Shown: piece after piece, positions 34,919 to 45,739 of the stretch
How the letters are laid out: each line of letters starts with the position of its first letter
How positions within the stretch are numbered: position 1 is the stretch's first letter
Source: Adiantum capillus-veneris
Lineage: Eukaryota; Streptophyta; Polypodiopsida; Polypodiales; Pteridaceae
Length of the DNA: 64,000 nucleotides
Assembly (NCBI GenBank): GCA_014529385.2
Contig: CM043952.1
Location: forward strand, 155,225,057-155,289,056
Direction: 5' to 3'
Notes under the pieces: generated by a model
Databases searched by the model: none
The model's input: only the letters and a program-made list of their open reading frames with translations
Told to the model about the DNA's origin: nothing
Program-made: the position numbers and the translations under genes

Positions 34919-37215
34919 TGTACAACTTAGCTTCAACTTTATATTTTGCACAAAAAGGAACTTAGAGCTTGCGGAATCAAGTGACAAGATTTGGTTATGG
35001 CATCACTAGCACATTGTCTTAGGGTTATGGGAGACCTCTCACCATCCACCCTCTTACAATGGTAGCCAAAAAATAGCCAATGAATCACAAGCAACAAAAC
35101 AACAACCTTCAATGAAATAAGTCACCTTATGAAGCTGAATGAGTTTGCCAAGCCAAATTGGAGGAGAAGCGTGAGCCTTTGGACATGAATTGCACCCAAA
35201 ACTACCAATTCATTGATGTTGGGGTAGATACAACAATGGTAGGAAGAATATCTTCTACTTGCACTCACTCAAACTAGCTCAAGTTTTTCTATGCACCAAG
35301 GTGATGGTGTATAGAAAGCTTACTCTCTCTTTACAACCAAGATAGAACTGGCGTGTGGTACGTTCAATCTAGTGTGCAATGGTATAGTGATCTTTAAAAG
35401 GAGGAATGGGTTCTATTTATAGGTTTTAGAAGCCTTGATTAGGATTAAGCCTAATCAATTTTATTAGGAAAGATCAAGGATTATGAATTTTTATGAATTT
35501 CAAATGATAATGGGGTCTCTCTTTTCTCTTGAGTCACATGGATGTGGGCTCATGTAAGAGAATTATTGATGTGGTGAAAGGAGATAAACTTCCATGGGAG
35601 TGAGTGAATTTGGTTTACTTGTGCGGTTGCCTACTCCATATGTTGATAGTGTGGGTGCATTTTTACAAGAGAAGTTAGTTGTTAGTGGTAATAATCACTA
35701 GAATTGTTACTGATACATTTACAATGGGTAGGATGAGTTGATTTGATGAAGGAAGAGGGGTGAATTAAAAGAGAATCATTGAGATGGTGAAGCTTTGAAG
35801 AAGCTTGAACTCACCCTTGTGTAGATTGTGGAAAAAATGACCGCTGGTCTTCTTCTTCTTCTTCGCTTCTTTACGCCGCCGCCACGGTTGACCACCACGT
35901 TGAAAAGAGGATTTGTTGATGAAAAATCGTCAATTTGCAGAAGTTATCATGGTTAAGGTGCTGAATTTTATATATTTTTAGGAGAGGTAAATGAAATTGC
36001 AACATAGAAGCAATAGAGAGAGACATGGAGAGGGTGTATGTATGTAGAGGTTCATAAAAGAACTATAGGGATGAGAGAGAAGGGTAATGGTGAAGAGGGT
36101 GGGAGAAGCCATGGAAATTGTAGGTTTGAGTGAGGGAAGGAGAGGGAGGGATGTGTAAGAGTGAGTAGGTGTGTGGAAGGGTGAGAGAAGACTAAGGGCT
36201 ACTTGTGAGAAAAGTGGGCAGACTGGGGTCCACTCAAAATATCATAGATCACCGTTGGTAGCTCCAAAAATCATGAAAAAATTTGAGGTGATTATTCAGA
36301 GTGTAGGCTACATTTTCGCTTTTGACCACCGCTCCAAATTCGGAGTGGAGATAGGTGCCAAAATTCTCACCAAAAAGAATTTTTTTATGCCTGCAAAAGT
36401 CTTTTAGTGACCCCCTCCTTTGTTGAATTTGTACAATGCATCCAAGAGTGAGCCCCTCCTTTGTCATATTATAATACAAAGCATCCAAGTTTCCCTTGAC
36501 CCATGCATGGAGGAGGATTATTGGTGAATAAAGAAATATATACATGGTGGGACTAGTGTATGGACTATTCATGGACTTTAGCTCAATGAGCACATGGTGT
36601 TAGAATAATGAGTAAAAATAATAATAAAAATATGGAGGAGTTATGGATATGGAAAGATATTGGAATCATATGATATGGTCCCTCCTTGAATTATTTTGGG
36701 TGAAAGAGGAAAAGGTATGCAAGTAAATAATATAATAAACGTAACCAATGAGTAGAAATCAATTTTTTGTTTTCACGAGGGTGAGGGTGAAAATGTGGGA
36801 GTGATTTGTATAAAGGAAAAATATGAGGTTAGAGTATGTACATATTGGCAAAAAATATAATTATGGTGTAAGAGGATGAAAGAAGGTGTACATAGGTTTA
36901 ATAAAACACACACCTAAGTAGAAATATTTAAATAAAATACCAAAATAATTATAAAAAATCCCTATATTTAGGACATATATACAATGAAATATTTACACAC
37001 AAAGAGGTCATAATATACTTTTTTTTTTTTTTTTTGGGCTCAACTAGCCCAGTGACTAGCTAGCTGAGGGTTTTTACGAAGATATGGGAAAAGCCCCCTA
37101 ACTCACACATGCCTATGTACAGTGAAATGGTAGGGATAGCCATAGCGTTTGGGTGAATTTGGTAGGGTGGAGTAACTTATTATGGCAATTATGGAGAGCC
37201 GAAAAACGGCTATCA
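34612..37215 (-). mobile_element. Element II 3' LTR
   Basis: 2604 bp, from TGATAGCC (37215, minus) to CGCCTCA (34612). It contains a GA microsatellite (34874-34914) and a TATA box (35413-35422). Frames inside it, such as 36249-36593, are not conserved as protein. Confidence 0.9.
35413..35422 (-). promoter_or_regulatory. TATA box in element II 3' LTR
   Basis: CTATAAATAG on the minus strand. The same box is at 43926-43935 in the 5' LTR and at 62574-62583 in the solo LTR, within the same AAAACCTATAAATAG context, so it is conserved although the solo LTR has diverged. Confidence 0.7.
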
Positions 37216-37231
37216 TTAGCCCTCCCCAAAA
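37216..37231 (-). promoter_or_regulatory. Element II polypurine tract
   Basis: The minus strand reads TTTTGGGGAGGGCTAA immediately before the 3' LTR. It is the expected primer for plus-strand cDNA. Confidence 0.75.
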
Positions 37232-37242
37232 TGATGGTATAT

Positions 37243-38520
37243 TCATGTACCATCATAGAGCATCTTTTCCAACGAGAGTGCTTCAGAGTCCTTGACGAGA
37301 TCTTTATTGTTTGGCCCCTCATAATTTTGGCTGGAGTTACACTCATGCTTCATGTAACAATACTTACATGAGACAGCGGCTTTTAGACAAATCTTTGGTA
37401 GATCCTTTGGTAGAAGGCGACTCAAATAGGGCTTCAAGCGATACCCGTTTACCTTCCTGGAGTGCTCTTTACCATTCAAGTCCATAAGCTGATAGTAACT
37501 AGAATTGAAAGCCTTCTTGACTATGTATGGCCCTTGCCATCTAGTTTCAAACTTGGCATCAAAACGATTGTCAAGTCGATTGTCATACCTTAGCACAAGC
37601 TCTCCTTCCTTGATGCCTTTGTCCTTCAGTTTCTTGTCGTGCGTTTCTTTCGCTTGTGTGGCTTTCCTCTTGTAGCACTCATATGTTGCTTCTCTTTTCC
37701 ACTCAAGCTCCACTAACTTAAGAAGTCGATCCATCCATACCTCTTGATCATCTTGTGCTCCTTTGCCATGAAGTCGCATTGTTGGAATGTTGAGCTCGAT
37801 AGGCTGCAAAGCCTCTTGACCATAGACCAAGTGAAATGGTGTGAACTCCGTGGCTTCCCTATATGTGGTTCGATATGCCCACAAGGCACCATCCAAGAAG
37901 TCATCCCATAATTTTGTCTTGTTTTGCACCATCTTTCTAATGATTCCTGCAATGACACCATTAGCCTTCTCCACCAAACCATTTGACTGTGGGTAGTATG
38001 GTGTGCTATGACGATGTAGAATGTGAAGCTCTTCACAAACTTCTGTGAGCAAGCCCTTCCTAAACCCTGGACCATTATCAGAAACAATCTCCAAAGGTGT
38101 GCCAAATCTGCAACAAATGTGATTGTACACAAACTTGGTAACTGTCCTCTCATTCACTCTTGCCACACTTTGAGCTTCCACCCACCTAGTCATATAGTCT
38201 ACAGCCACTAGAATGTAGAGTTTACCATTTTTTGTCCTAGGTAGAGGACCCATAGCATCAACGCCCCACTTTTCAAAGGGTCCATTTGCAAGAACTATTT
38301 GCCTCGGTCCATGCACCAACCTTCTATTTCCATTTATCTGACAATTGTGATAGCTTTTACACCAATGTTGAACATCCACATGCAAGCTTGGACAAACATA
38401 CCCCGCAAGCAAAATATTCTTCACAGTTGATTTTTGGGCAAAATGACCACCACATGCCTCTTCATGAAAACCTTTTAGAATGGCTGGAATTTCCTCGATA
38501 GTTGGTACTCTTCTGCACAC
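37243..38520 (-). CDS. Element II integrase
   Basis: About 425 codons. The zinc-binding HHCC part is FHEEACGGHFAQKST...CKSYHNCQ. The catalytic core has WGVDAMGPLPRTK, IVSDNGPGF and LVEKANGVIAG for the D, D and E positions. A GPY/F-type module (RWQGPYIVKKAF) and a ~60 residue tail follow. It would join the cDNA to target DNA, consistent with the 4-bp duplications seen for this element and the solo LTR. It lies directly after the RNase H part in the usual Gypsy order. Confidence 0.85.
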   Translation of the reverse strand: MCRRVPTIEEIPAILKGFHEEACGGHFAQKSTVKNILLAGYVCPSLHVDVQHWCKSYHNCQINGNRRLVHGPRQIVLANGPFEKWGVDAMGPLPRTKNGKLYILVAVDYMTRWVEAQSVARVNERTVTKFVYNHICCRFGTPLEIVSDNGPGFRKGLLTEVCEELHILHRHSTPYYPQSNGLVEKANGVIAGIIRKMVQNKTKLWDDFLDGALWAYRTTYREATEFTPFHLVYGQEALQPIELNIPTMRLHGKGAQDDQEVWMDRLLKLVELEWKREATYECYKRKATQAKETHDKKLKDKGIKEGELVLRYDNRLDNRFDAKFETRWQGPYIVKKAFNSSYYQLMDLNGKEHSRKVNGYRLKPYLSRLLPKDLPKICLKAAVSCKYCYMKHECNSSQNYEGPNNKDLVKDSEALSLEKMLYDGT

Positions 38521-41385
38521 TTAATCCTTCCCTCTTTGATAGAGGGAGCCTTCTAGGAAGAGATAGAAACTTGCCTTCTTCATGAGTCTCCTCTTCTGAG
38601 CCTTCGTGAAGTCTTGTGGAAACTCACCCTCCAAAATGTAGCATATAATGGGAGCCAATGACTCCAATCCCTGGTATCTCGGTTGCTTGACAGCTGCTGC
38701 CACCATGATGACCTGCACTTCTCTCTCAACACATGTAACTGCTTGTTGTGCAAGTAAACCGGCATCTTCATTTTGTTTCCTCGGAATATGATATAGTTGC
38801 ACTTCTTCAAACTGATTAAACATCCTACGAATGGCATGAACTTTTGTCCTTAAGCTTTCATTCTTGCATGCCCAAATGCCTAAAATCTGTTTAACAATGA
38901 GAAGTGCATCTCCCTTTACCATGAGACGTTTTATCCCTTGGCCAATGCACATCTTCAAACCATGAAGTAGTGTGTCGTATTCTGTTTCATTGTTGCTAGT
39001 TGAACCTGGTAGATTGAACTTCTCTTTCATGACCACCTCTCCACTTGGGTTGAGCAACACTAGCCCTCCCCCTGCTTTGCCTGTGGATCGTCGAAAAGCT
39101 CCATCAAAGAACAAGGTAAAAGCATTGGGAATACTTTTTGGTGGTGGCAATGGTAGGGTCTTTACTTGAGGCACCTTAATTTCCTTTTCATGTACCCTAT
39201 AAGTGAGAATCCCTGCCAATTGTGCACGCACACTATCTTCTACCTTGAAAAAGTATTGGAACTCTTGCAACTCCATAATCCACTTTGAGATCCTAGTACT
39301 AAGATTCATTTGAGATGACATCCAAGGGAACAAATTTTCTGCAGTGAGAATTACAAAAGGTTTTGGTAGCAGGTAGGATCTAAACTTTCTCACCGCAAAC
39401 ATGAGAGAAAGCATCATGAGTTCTGATTCTCTGTTGTCTCTCTCCAAAGCATTCATGACCCTACTAGCAAAGTAGATGGGTCGCATCCTTTTACTGTGGG
39501 GATCTTGCTGTAGCAACACAGCACCAATTGTTTCCCTTCCAACACTAGAGCTAACAAAGAATGTGTACTCCCAACAAGGAGGCATGAGTGTTAGTAGCTC
39601 TGACAAAATGACTTTAATGTTACAAAAATACTCTTCAAGCTCATCAGACCATGCAAATTCTACTTGTTGTGTCAACTTTTGCAAAGGATGAAGCAACTCC
39701 GAGGCTAAGTGAATGAAGCGTGACATATACTTCACCTTCTGAATGAAAGAGATGACCTCCTTAAGACTCTTTGGTGATGGGAGCTCAATAAGAGCCTTTG
39801 CATTTGAAGGATCCACCTCAATGCCTTTATAGGAAACCTTGTGACCGAGCAAGATCACTTCATCCTCACCTATGTGGCACTTGTCGGGGTTGAGTTGACC
39901 TCCCATGTCGTAGAGCTTCTTTAAACCTTCTTCTACCCTTTGTAGATGCAATGATTTTGAGCTATAAATGCAGAAATCATCAATGAACACCCTAATTGAC
40001 TTTCCAAAGAATGCTTGAAACACCATGTTCATGAAACATTGGAATGTTGCAGGAGAATTTGTCAGACCAAATGGCATGACTCTAAAAGCATAACAACCCC
40101 AAGGAGTGATAAAGGTTGTTTTCAATTGATCTTCCAATGCGATACCTATTTGAAAGTAGCCTGAATAACCATCACACACAGTGTACTTCTCATGACCAAC
40201 TACCTCATTTAGTATCTCATCCTGAAATGGGAGGGGAAAGTGATCTCTTTTTGTTGCCTCATTGAGTGGACGGTAATCCACACACACCCTCCACTTTCCG
40301 TTTTTCTTAGGAGTGACAACAACGGGAGAGACCCACTCTGAATTCTCCACTGGATAAATGAAACCTGCTACTAGAAGCTTTCTTACCTCCTTGAGTAAAG
40401 CCTGCTCCTTGATGACTCCTAGCCTTTGTAGCTTCTGAGCCTTAGGTGTGGCCTCTGGCTTCAACTCAATTTTGTGTTGAACAGCATCTACTCCACGCAC
40501 ATCGGTGTAGTCTTTAGCAAAAAGCCTAGGAAATTTCCTTAGCACACATTTGAACTCCTCTCTTTCATCCTTTGTAAGTGTTGTAGATAGCATACCTTCT
40601 AGCATTCTTTCATCTTCCACTTTTTGGTTCTCTTGGGAACCTACCTCTTCCAAACCTTGACAAGAGGTCTCTTGGTTGGTTGGCTTAAACCTTACCCCCA
40701 TGACTTCGATGGAAGACTCCTCCTTAGTAATGCTGCCGCTACTTTCTTCTTCTGAAGTGTTATCGGTCCAACCTTCTTCCGTCTCACTTTGAGATGATTC
40801 TTCATGGAGCTCCTCTTGGCGTTGCTCCTTCATGTCAAAGACAACCTTCTTATGATTGTCGTTCCTGCAAATTAGCTTTCCACTCTCCCAATCCTGCAAA
40901 GCTCGCATTTTCATTAGCCATGGTCTCCCTAGGATAAATGGGTAACCATTTCCTTTGGTAGACATGACATAGAAATCCACTGCCTTCTTAATGCCAAAGG
41001 CCTCCACAAAAACATTTTTACAAATGCCTACGCACCTAGCCTTGCTATTGTTTGCCATCTTGACCTTAATTTCAGGTGTCTCATGGATGTGTATGCCTAG
41101 TTTTTGCATGAGTCCCTCTGTCATGATGCAAATTTGTGCACCCCCATCCACTAGACCTTTCCTAACCAATCTCCCTTTTATGTAACAATCTAGCACAGGT
41201 GTAATGTCCTCATTCGTTTCAGCTTGTGCAATTTTTACAACAGGCACACTCTCTTTTACCTTTCTCCTAGTGCTAACTGCCCTTGTTAAATCCCTCCTAA
41301 CTTGTGGACATAATGCAAGAAATTGAGGCCATGAGATATCAGGACCCTTACCTCTCATGTCTTCCAACAGGTTGTATGGAGCCAT
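38521..41385 (-). CDS. Element II protease-RT-dual RNase H
   Basis: A 954-codon frame. Domains in order: retropepsin (LVDGGAQICIM to YPFILGRPWLMKM), an acidic linker, RT (EWVSPVVVTPKKNGKWRVCV, VMPFGLTNSPATFQ, FIDDFCIYSS), Gypsy RNase H (FFVSSSVGRETIGAVLLQQD, IYFASRVMN), then a second RNase H of the plant/archaeal type (LFFDGAFRRSTGKAGGGLVL, NNETEYDTLLHGL, VKGDALLIVKQI, HIPRKQNEDA). The extra RNase H between the first and integrase is what the Tat lineage shows. Confidence 0.9.
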   Translation of the reverse strand: MAPYNLLEDMRGKGPDISWPQFLALCPQVRRDLTRAVSTRRKVKESVPVVKIAQAETNEDITPVLDCYIKGRLVRKGLVDGGAQICIMTEGLMQKLGIHIHETPEIKVKMANNSKARCVGICKNVFVEAFGIKKAVDFYVMSTKGNGYPFILGRPWLMKMRALQDWESGKLICRNDNHKKVVFDMKEQRQEELHEESSQSETEEGWTDNTSEEESSGSITKEESSIEVMGVRFKPTNQETSCQGLEEVGSQENQKVEDERMLEGMLSTTLTKDEREEFKCVLRKFPRLFAKDYTDVRGVDAVQHKIELKPEATPKAQKLQRLGVIKEQALLKEVRKLLVAGFIYPVENSEWVSPVVVTPKKNGKWRVCVDYRPLNEATKRDHFPLPFQDEILNEVVGHEKYTVCDGYSGYFQIGIALEDQLKTTFITPWGCYAFRVMPFGLTNSPATFQCFMNMVFQAFFGKSIRVFIDDFCIYSSKSLHLQRVEEGLKKLYDMGGQLNPDKCHIGEDEVILLGHKVSYKGIEVDPSNAKALIELPSPKSLKEVISFIQKVKYMSRFIHLASELLHPLQKLTQQVEFAWSDELEEYFCNIKVILSELLTLMPPCWEYTFFVSSSVGRETIGAVLLQQDPHSKRMRPIYFASRVMNALERDNRESELMMLSLMFAVRKFRSYLLPKPFVILTAENLFPWMSSQMNLSTRISKWIMELQEFQYFFKVEDSVRAQLAGILTYRVHEKEIKVPQVKTLPLPPPKSIPNAFTLFFDGAFRRSTGKAGGGLVLLNPSGEVVMKEKFNLPGSTSNNETEYDTLLHGLKMCIGQGIKRLMVKGDALLIVKQILGIWACKNESLRTKVHAIRRMFNQFEEVQLYHIPRKQNEDAGLLAQQAVTCVEREVQVIMVAAAVKQPRYQGLESLAPIICYILEGEFPQDFTKAQKRRLMKKASFYLFLEGSLYQRGKD

Positions 41386-41661
41386 TCCATGTCCAAGAGG
41401 AAAGTCTTGGAGGTTGATACGACGTCGAGTCCTCTTGGCTTCCTTGGTCTCCTTTGCCTTCTTTTCTCGTCCATGGTCACTTTGTGATGTAACTCCTTCT
41501 TTCTCCTTACCTTTCCCTCAGCCACGCTTAATGCCATTTGCTTCCATGTCAACCTCTCTTGAATTTGTCACCTCTACCACGTTTGGGTCTCGCAAAGGTG
41601 GAACTCCTTCCACTCCTTGTGGAGGTGGTCTTGCTCCATTTGGCCTTTATATAAGCCGTGG

Positions 41662-42516
41662 TTACTGATTAGTTCCTTCACCTGCATTCATCACTGGGTA
41701 ATTCAAGTTAGGTCTCCCTGGCTCCCCACGGGGCGAAGGACAATTAGACATCCCATGTCCAGACTCACCACAATTCCAACATTGCAAGACTCTCCTAGGT
41801 CGTGGGTCTCGCTCTTTAGACTGCTTTGCTTGTCCCTTTGGACCTATGGCTTGTGCAAGGTGAATTGACAAGCTGCTTAAAGATTCATTTAACTTCTCAA
41901 TCACTTCCGCCGTTACCTCAAGAAGCTCCTTAGATGTTGATGCTTGTGACTTACCTTTGGGTCTAAGACCTTCTATTGGAACCTCCCCCCTTAAGCACTT
42001 GAGTTTCCTATATTTCTCAGCAGCCCTAGTTTCAGCTGCATCAAAGGTAGCAGGTGCACCTGCCTCAACTTTTACCTTAAGGTCAGGAAAGAGTCCGGCT
42101 ATGAACCTCTCCTTCTTTAGAAATTCTGCACCATCACGAGGGTTAGCAACATTTTGTATCCATAGATCCCAAAGACGTAGGAACTCTTGCTTGTACAAGT
42201 AGTAGTCATCTAAGTCTTTTTGCTTATGAGAAACAATGTCTTGCCATAATTTCTGAGTGTTTTGGGGATCAAAGAAGTATTTCTTGAAACGATTCAAAAC
42301 TTCCGTGTAATTTTCTTTAACTTCCTCAGGCAAAGAGTCAAACCAAGTGCTAACATCTTTCCTAAGGACCACCTCAAACATTTCTACATGTTCTTGATCA
42401 GTTACTATCCTCTTGATACGGCAAGACATCTTGAAATTCGCTAGAAATAATTCTGCATCCTCTTCAGGCTCTCCAAAGAAAAGAGGATATCCAGACATTT
42501 GGCGTTGGCTCTCCAT
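41662..42516 (-). CDS. Element II gag
   Basis: The start is placed at the methionine of MESQRQMSGYPLFFGEPEED (42516) because gag-like sequence begins there; the frame is open a little further upstream. It has the Retrotrans_gag core (VSTWFDSLPEEVKENYTEVL, FRKYFFDPQ-type helices, DDYYLYKQEFLRLW) and one CCHC zinc knuckle, CWNCGESGHGMSNC, near the C-terminus. About 285 residues. Confidence 0.85.
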   Translation of the reverse strand: MESQRQMSGYPLFFGEPEEDAELFLANFKMSCRIKRIVTDQEHVEMFEVVLRKDVSTWFDSLPEEVKENYTEVLNRFKKYFFDPQNTQKLWQDIVSHKQKDLDDYYLYKQEFLRLWDLWIQNVANPRDGAEFLKKERFIAGLFPDLKVKVEAGAPATFDAAETRAAEKYRKLKCLRGEVPIEGLRPKGKSQASTSKELLEVTAEVIEKLNESLSSLSIHLAQAIGPKGQAKQSKERDPRPRRVLQCWNCGESGHGMSNCPSPRGEPGRPNLNYPVMNAGEGTNQ

Positions 42517-42600
42517 TGAATTGATTTCAAAGTGACGCGTTTTTGTTTTTTCTTTCTTTAAAAGATTTACACAATAATATTTTATAAATTGCAATCTATT

Positions 42601-43130
42601 CTACAACAAAATAAAAATATTCACATCAAATGACCTATGATAATCAATAAGAGGTAGAATGACAAGGTTTGGTGATGCGAGAATTTCTCCTACTCTTTGG
42701 GCACCAAACATGAATACCATACGTTGTTGAAAATGGATTTTTCTACTAATTGCAATGTTTACTCTAGTGTGTGGAGTGAAATGAAAGGGAAAAACCTGTA
42801 TTCCTGGGCCATTATCCATGGTCTATGCATGACCTAATTCTTAAAAAAAAACAAAAATATAGATGTCCAAACTAAGGTCGTACCTAATGAGAGGCAAAAT
42901 AAAAGGATTTACTGATGCGTTTATCTCTACCAACCTAAGAGGACCTAAAATTCTACGAATTACTCGCTGAAATTGCAACTTAGTACTAACAATTATGTGT
43001 ACCTTTTGCCTTGCAATGAAAATGAAGGGATCATACAAATTCTCGTGATTCATGCAAGCTACTTGATTATGCTAAAGGTTGAGCCTTCACAAAACATACA
43101 CAAGCTTGTCCTCCGTGGGGGCACCAAAAT
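42601..43130 (-). mobile_element. Element II leader with two repeated open frames
   Basis: Between primer site and gag lie two diverged tandem units of ~215-240 bp. The minus-strand frames 42601-42819 and 42841-43053 encode related 70-72 residue peptides, for example ILASPNLVILPLIDYHRSFD against INASVNPFILPLIRYDLSLD. Both are fully open. Some Tat/Ogre elements have an ORF ahead of gag, but these are much shorter. Whether they are translated is unknown. Confidence 0.5.
43105..43126 (-). promoter_or_regulatory. Element II primer-binding site candidate
   Basis: Four bases after the 5' LTR the minus strand reads TGGTGCCCCCACGGAGGAC. It starts with TGG as expected for a tRNA 3' CCA primer. I cannot name the tRNA with certainty. 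Confidence 0.55.
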
Positions 43131-43389
43131 TGAGGCGGTCCGGGGCGGGCAACAAGAAGAGCAACCTCTAGACACCCTTCGAGGCTCCCCTGCTGCTCAA
43201 TGGGGCTGGGGCACAACACAGCACATACTAAAACAACAAACCCACAGCCAAATACCAACTACACAAGGGGCACCACCTAGCTTAAGAGCGAACTAGGACG
43301 CAAAAGAGGAGAATCGTTAGAGCAACCCACAAACAAGCAAGGAATTTACACTAACCCTAACACCAATGGAACACTCTCACACACTAAAA

Positions 43390-43431
<42 letters not shown>

Positions 43432-45739
43432 TGTACAACTTAGCTTCAACTTTATATTTTGCACAAAAAGGAACTTAGAGCTTGCGGAATCAAGTGACAA
43501 GATTTGGTTATGGCATCACTAGCACATTGTCTTAGGGTTATGGGAGACCTCTCACCATCCACCCTCTTACAATGGTAGCCAAAAAATAGCCAATGAATCA
43601 CAAGCAACAAAACAACAACCTTCAATGAAATAAGTCACCTTATGAAGCTGAATGAGTTTGCCAAGCCAAATTGGAGGAGAAGCGTGAGCCTTTGGACATG
43701 AATTGCACCCAAAACTACCAATTCATTGATGTTGGGGTAGATACAACAATGGTAGGAAGAATATCTTCTACTCGCACTCACTCAAACTAGCTCAAGTTTT
43801 TCTATGCACCAAGGTGATGGTGTATAGAAAGCTTACTCTCTCTTTACAACCAAGATAGAACTGGCGTGTGGTACGCTCAATCTAGTGTGCAATGGTATAG
43901 TGATCTTTAAAAGGAGGAATGGGTTCTATTTATAGGTTTTAGAAGCCTTGATTAGGATTAAGCCTAATCAATTTTATTAGGAAAGATCAAGGATTATGAA
44001 TTTTTATGAATTTCAAATGATAATGGGGTCTCTCTTTTCTCTTGAGTCACATGGATGTGGGCTCATGTAAGAGAATTATTGATGTGGTGAAAGGAGATAA
44101 ACTTCCATGGGAGTGAGTGAATTTGGTTTACTTGTGCGGTTGCCTACTCCATATGTTGATAGTGTGGGTGCATTTTTACAAGAGAAGTTAGTTGTTAGTG
44201 GTAATAATCACTAGAATTGTTACTGATACATTTACAATGGGTAGGATGAGTTGATTTGATGAAGGAAGAGGGGTGAATTAAAAGAGAATCATTGAGATGG
44301 TGAAGCTTTGAAGAAGCTTGAACTCACCCTTGTGTAGATTGTGGAAAAAATGACCGCTGGTCTTCTTCTTCTTCTTCGCTTCTTTACGCCGCCGCCACGG
44401 TTGACCACCACGTTGAAAAGAGGATTTGTTGATGAAAAATCGTCAATTTGCAGAAGTTATCATGGTTAAGGTGCTGAATTTTATATATTTTTAGGAGAGG
44501 TAAATGAAATTGCAACATAGAAGCAATAGAGAGAGACATGGAGAGGGTGTATGTATGTAGAGGTTCATAAAAGAACTATAGGGATGAGAGAGAAGGGTAA
44601 TGGTGAAGAGGGTGGGAGAAGCCATGGAAATTGCAGGTTTGAGTGAGGGAAGGAGAGGGAGGGATGTGTAAGAGTGAGTAGGTGTGTGGAAGGGTGAGAG
44701 AAGACTAAGGGCTACTTGTGAGAAAAGTGGGCAGACTGGGGTCCACTCAAAATATCATAGATCACCGTTGGTAGCTCCAAAAATCATGAAAAAATTTGAG
44801 GTGATTATTCAGAGTTTGGGCTACATTTTCTCTTTCAACCACGGCTCCAAATTCGGAGTGAAGATAGGTGCCAAAATTCTCACCAAAAAGCCTGTTTTTA
44901 TGCCTACAAAAGTCTTTTAATGGCCCCCTGCTTTGTTGAATTTGTACAATGCATCCAAGAGTGAGCCCCTCCTTTGTCATATTATAATACAAAGAATCCA
45001 AGTTTCCCTTCACCCATGCATGGAGGAGGATTATTGGTGAATAAAGAAATATATACATGGTGGGACTAGTGTATGGACTATTCATGGACTTTAGCTCAAT
45101 GAGTACATGGTGTTAGAATAATGAGTAAAAATAATAATAAAAATATGGAGGAGTTATGGATATGGAAAGATATTGGAATCATATGATATGGTCCCTCCTT
45201 GAATTATTTTGGGTGAAAGAGGAAAAGGTATGCAAGTAAATAATATAATAAACGTAACCAATGAGTAGAAATCAATTTTTTGTTTTCACGAGGGTGAGGG
45301 TGAAAATGTGGGAGTGATTTGTATAAAGGAAAAATATGAGGTTAGAGTATGTACATATTGGCAAAAAATATAATTATGGTGTAAGAGGATGAAAGAAGGT
45401 GTACATAGGTTTAATAAAACACACACCTAAGTAGAAATATTTAAATAAAATACCAAAATAATTATAAAAAATCCCTATATTTAGGACATATATACAATGA
45501 AATATTTACACACAAAGAGGCCATAATATACTTTTATTTTTTTATTTTTTTTATTTTTTTGGCTCAACTAGCCCAGTGACTAGCTAGCTGAGGGTTTTTA
45601 AGAAGATATGGGAAAAGCCCCCTAACTCACACATGCCTATGTACAATGAAATGGTAGGGATAGCCATAGCGTTTGGGTGAATTTGGTAGGGTGGAGTAAC
45701 TTACTATGGCAATTATGGAGAGCCGAAAAATGGCTATCA
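43131..45739 (-). mobile_element. Element II 5' LTR
   Basis: 2609 bp, the partner of 34612-37215. It contains a GA microsatellite (43393-43428) and the TATA box at 43926-43935. Compared with the other LTR, divergence is concentrated in the last ~165 bp (43131-43295) and in a ~200 bp island near 44810-45010. The rest is almost identical. Confidence 0.9.
43926..43935 (-). promoter_or_regulatory. TATA box in element II 5' LTR
   Basis: CTATAAATAG on the minus strand, in the LTR that would drive transcription of the element. The gag start lies about 1.4 kb downstream. Confidence 0.7.

Larger units (their letters stand above)
34612..45739 (-). mobile_element. Ty3/Gypsy element II (complete, 11.1 kb)
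   Basis: An 11,128 bp element inserted into the second protease region of element I copy 2. Two LTRs of 2604 and 2609 bp (TGATAGCC...CGCCTCA on the minus strand) enclose a leader, gag, protease-RT-RNase H with a second RNase H, and integrase. The target duplication is ATAG (34608-34611 and 45740-45743), and copy 1 shows the unfilled site near 7444. The two consecutive RNase H domains before integrase recall the plant Tat lineage. It looks nearly whole, with perhaps one or two breaks, and is young. The LTRs differ at about 1.5% overall, very unevenly. Confidence 0.9.

Noticed and set aside
36249-36593. ORF inside the element II LTRs (also 44762-45085)
   Set aside because: It lies in the LTR and is shared only because the LTRs are copies of each other; no domain and no sign of protein-level selection.
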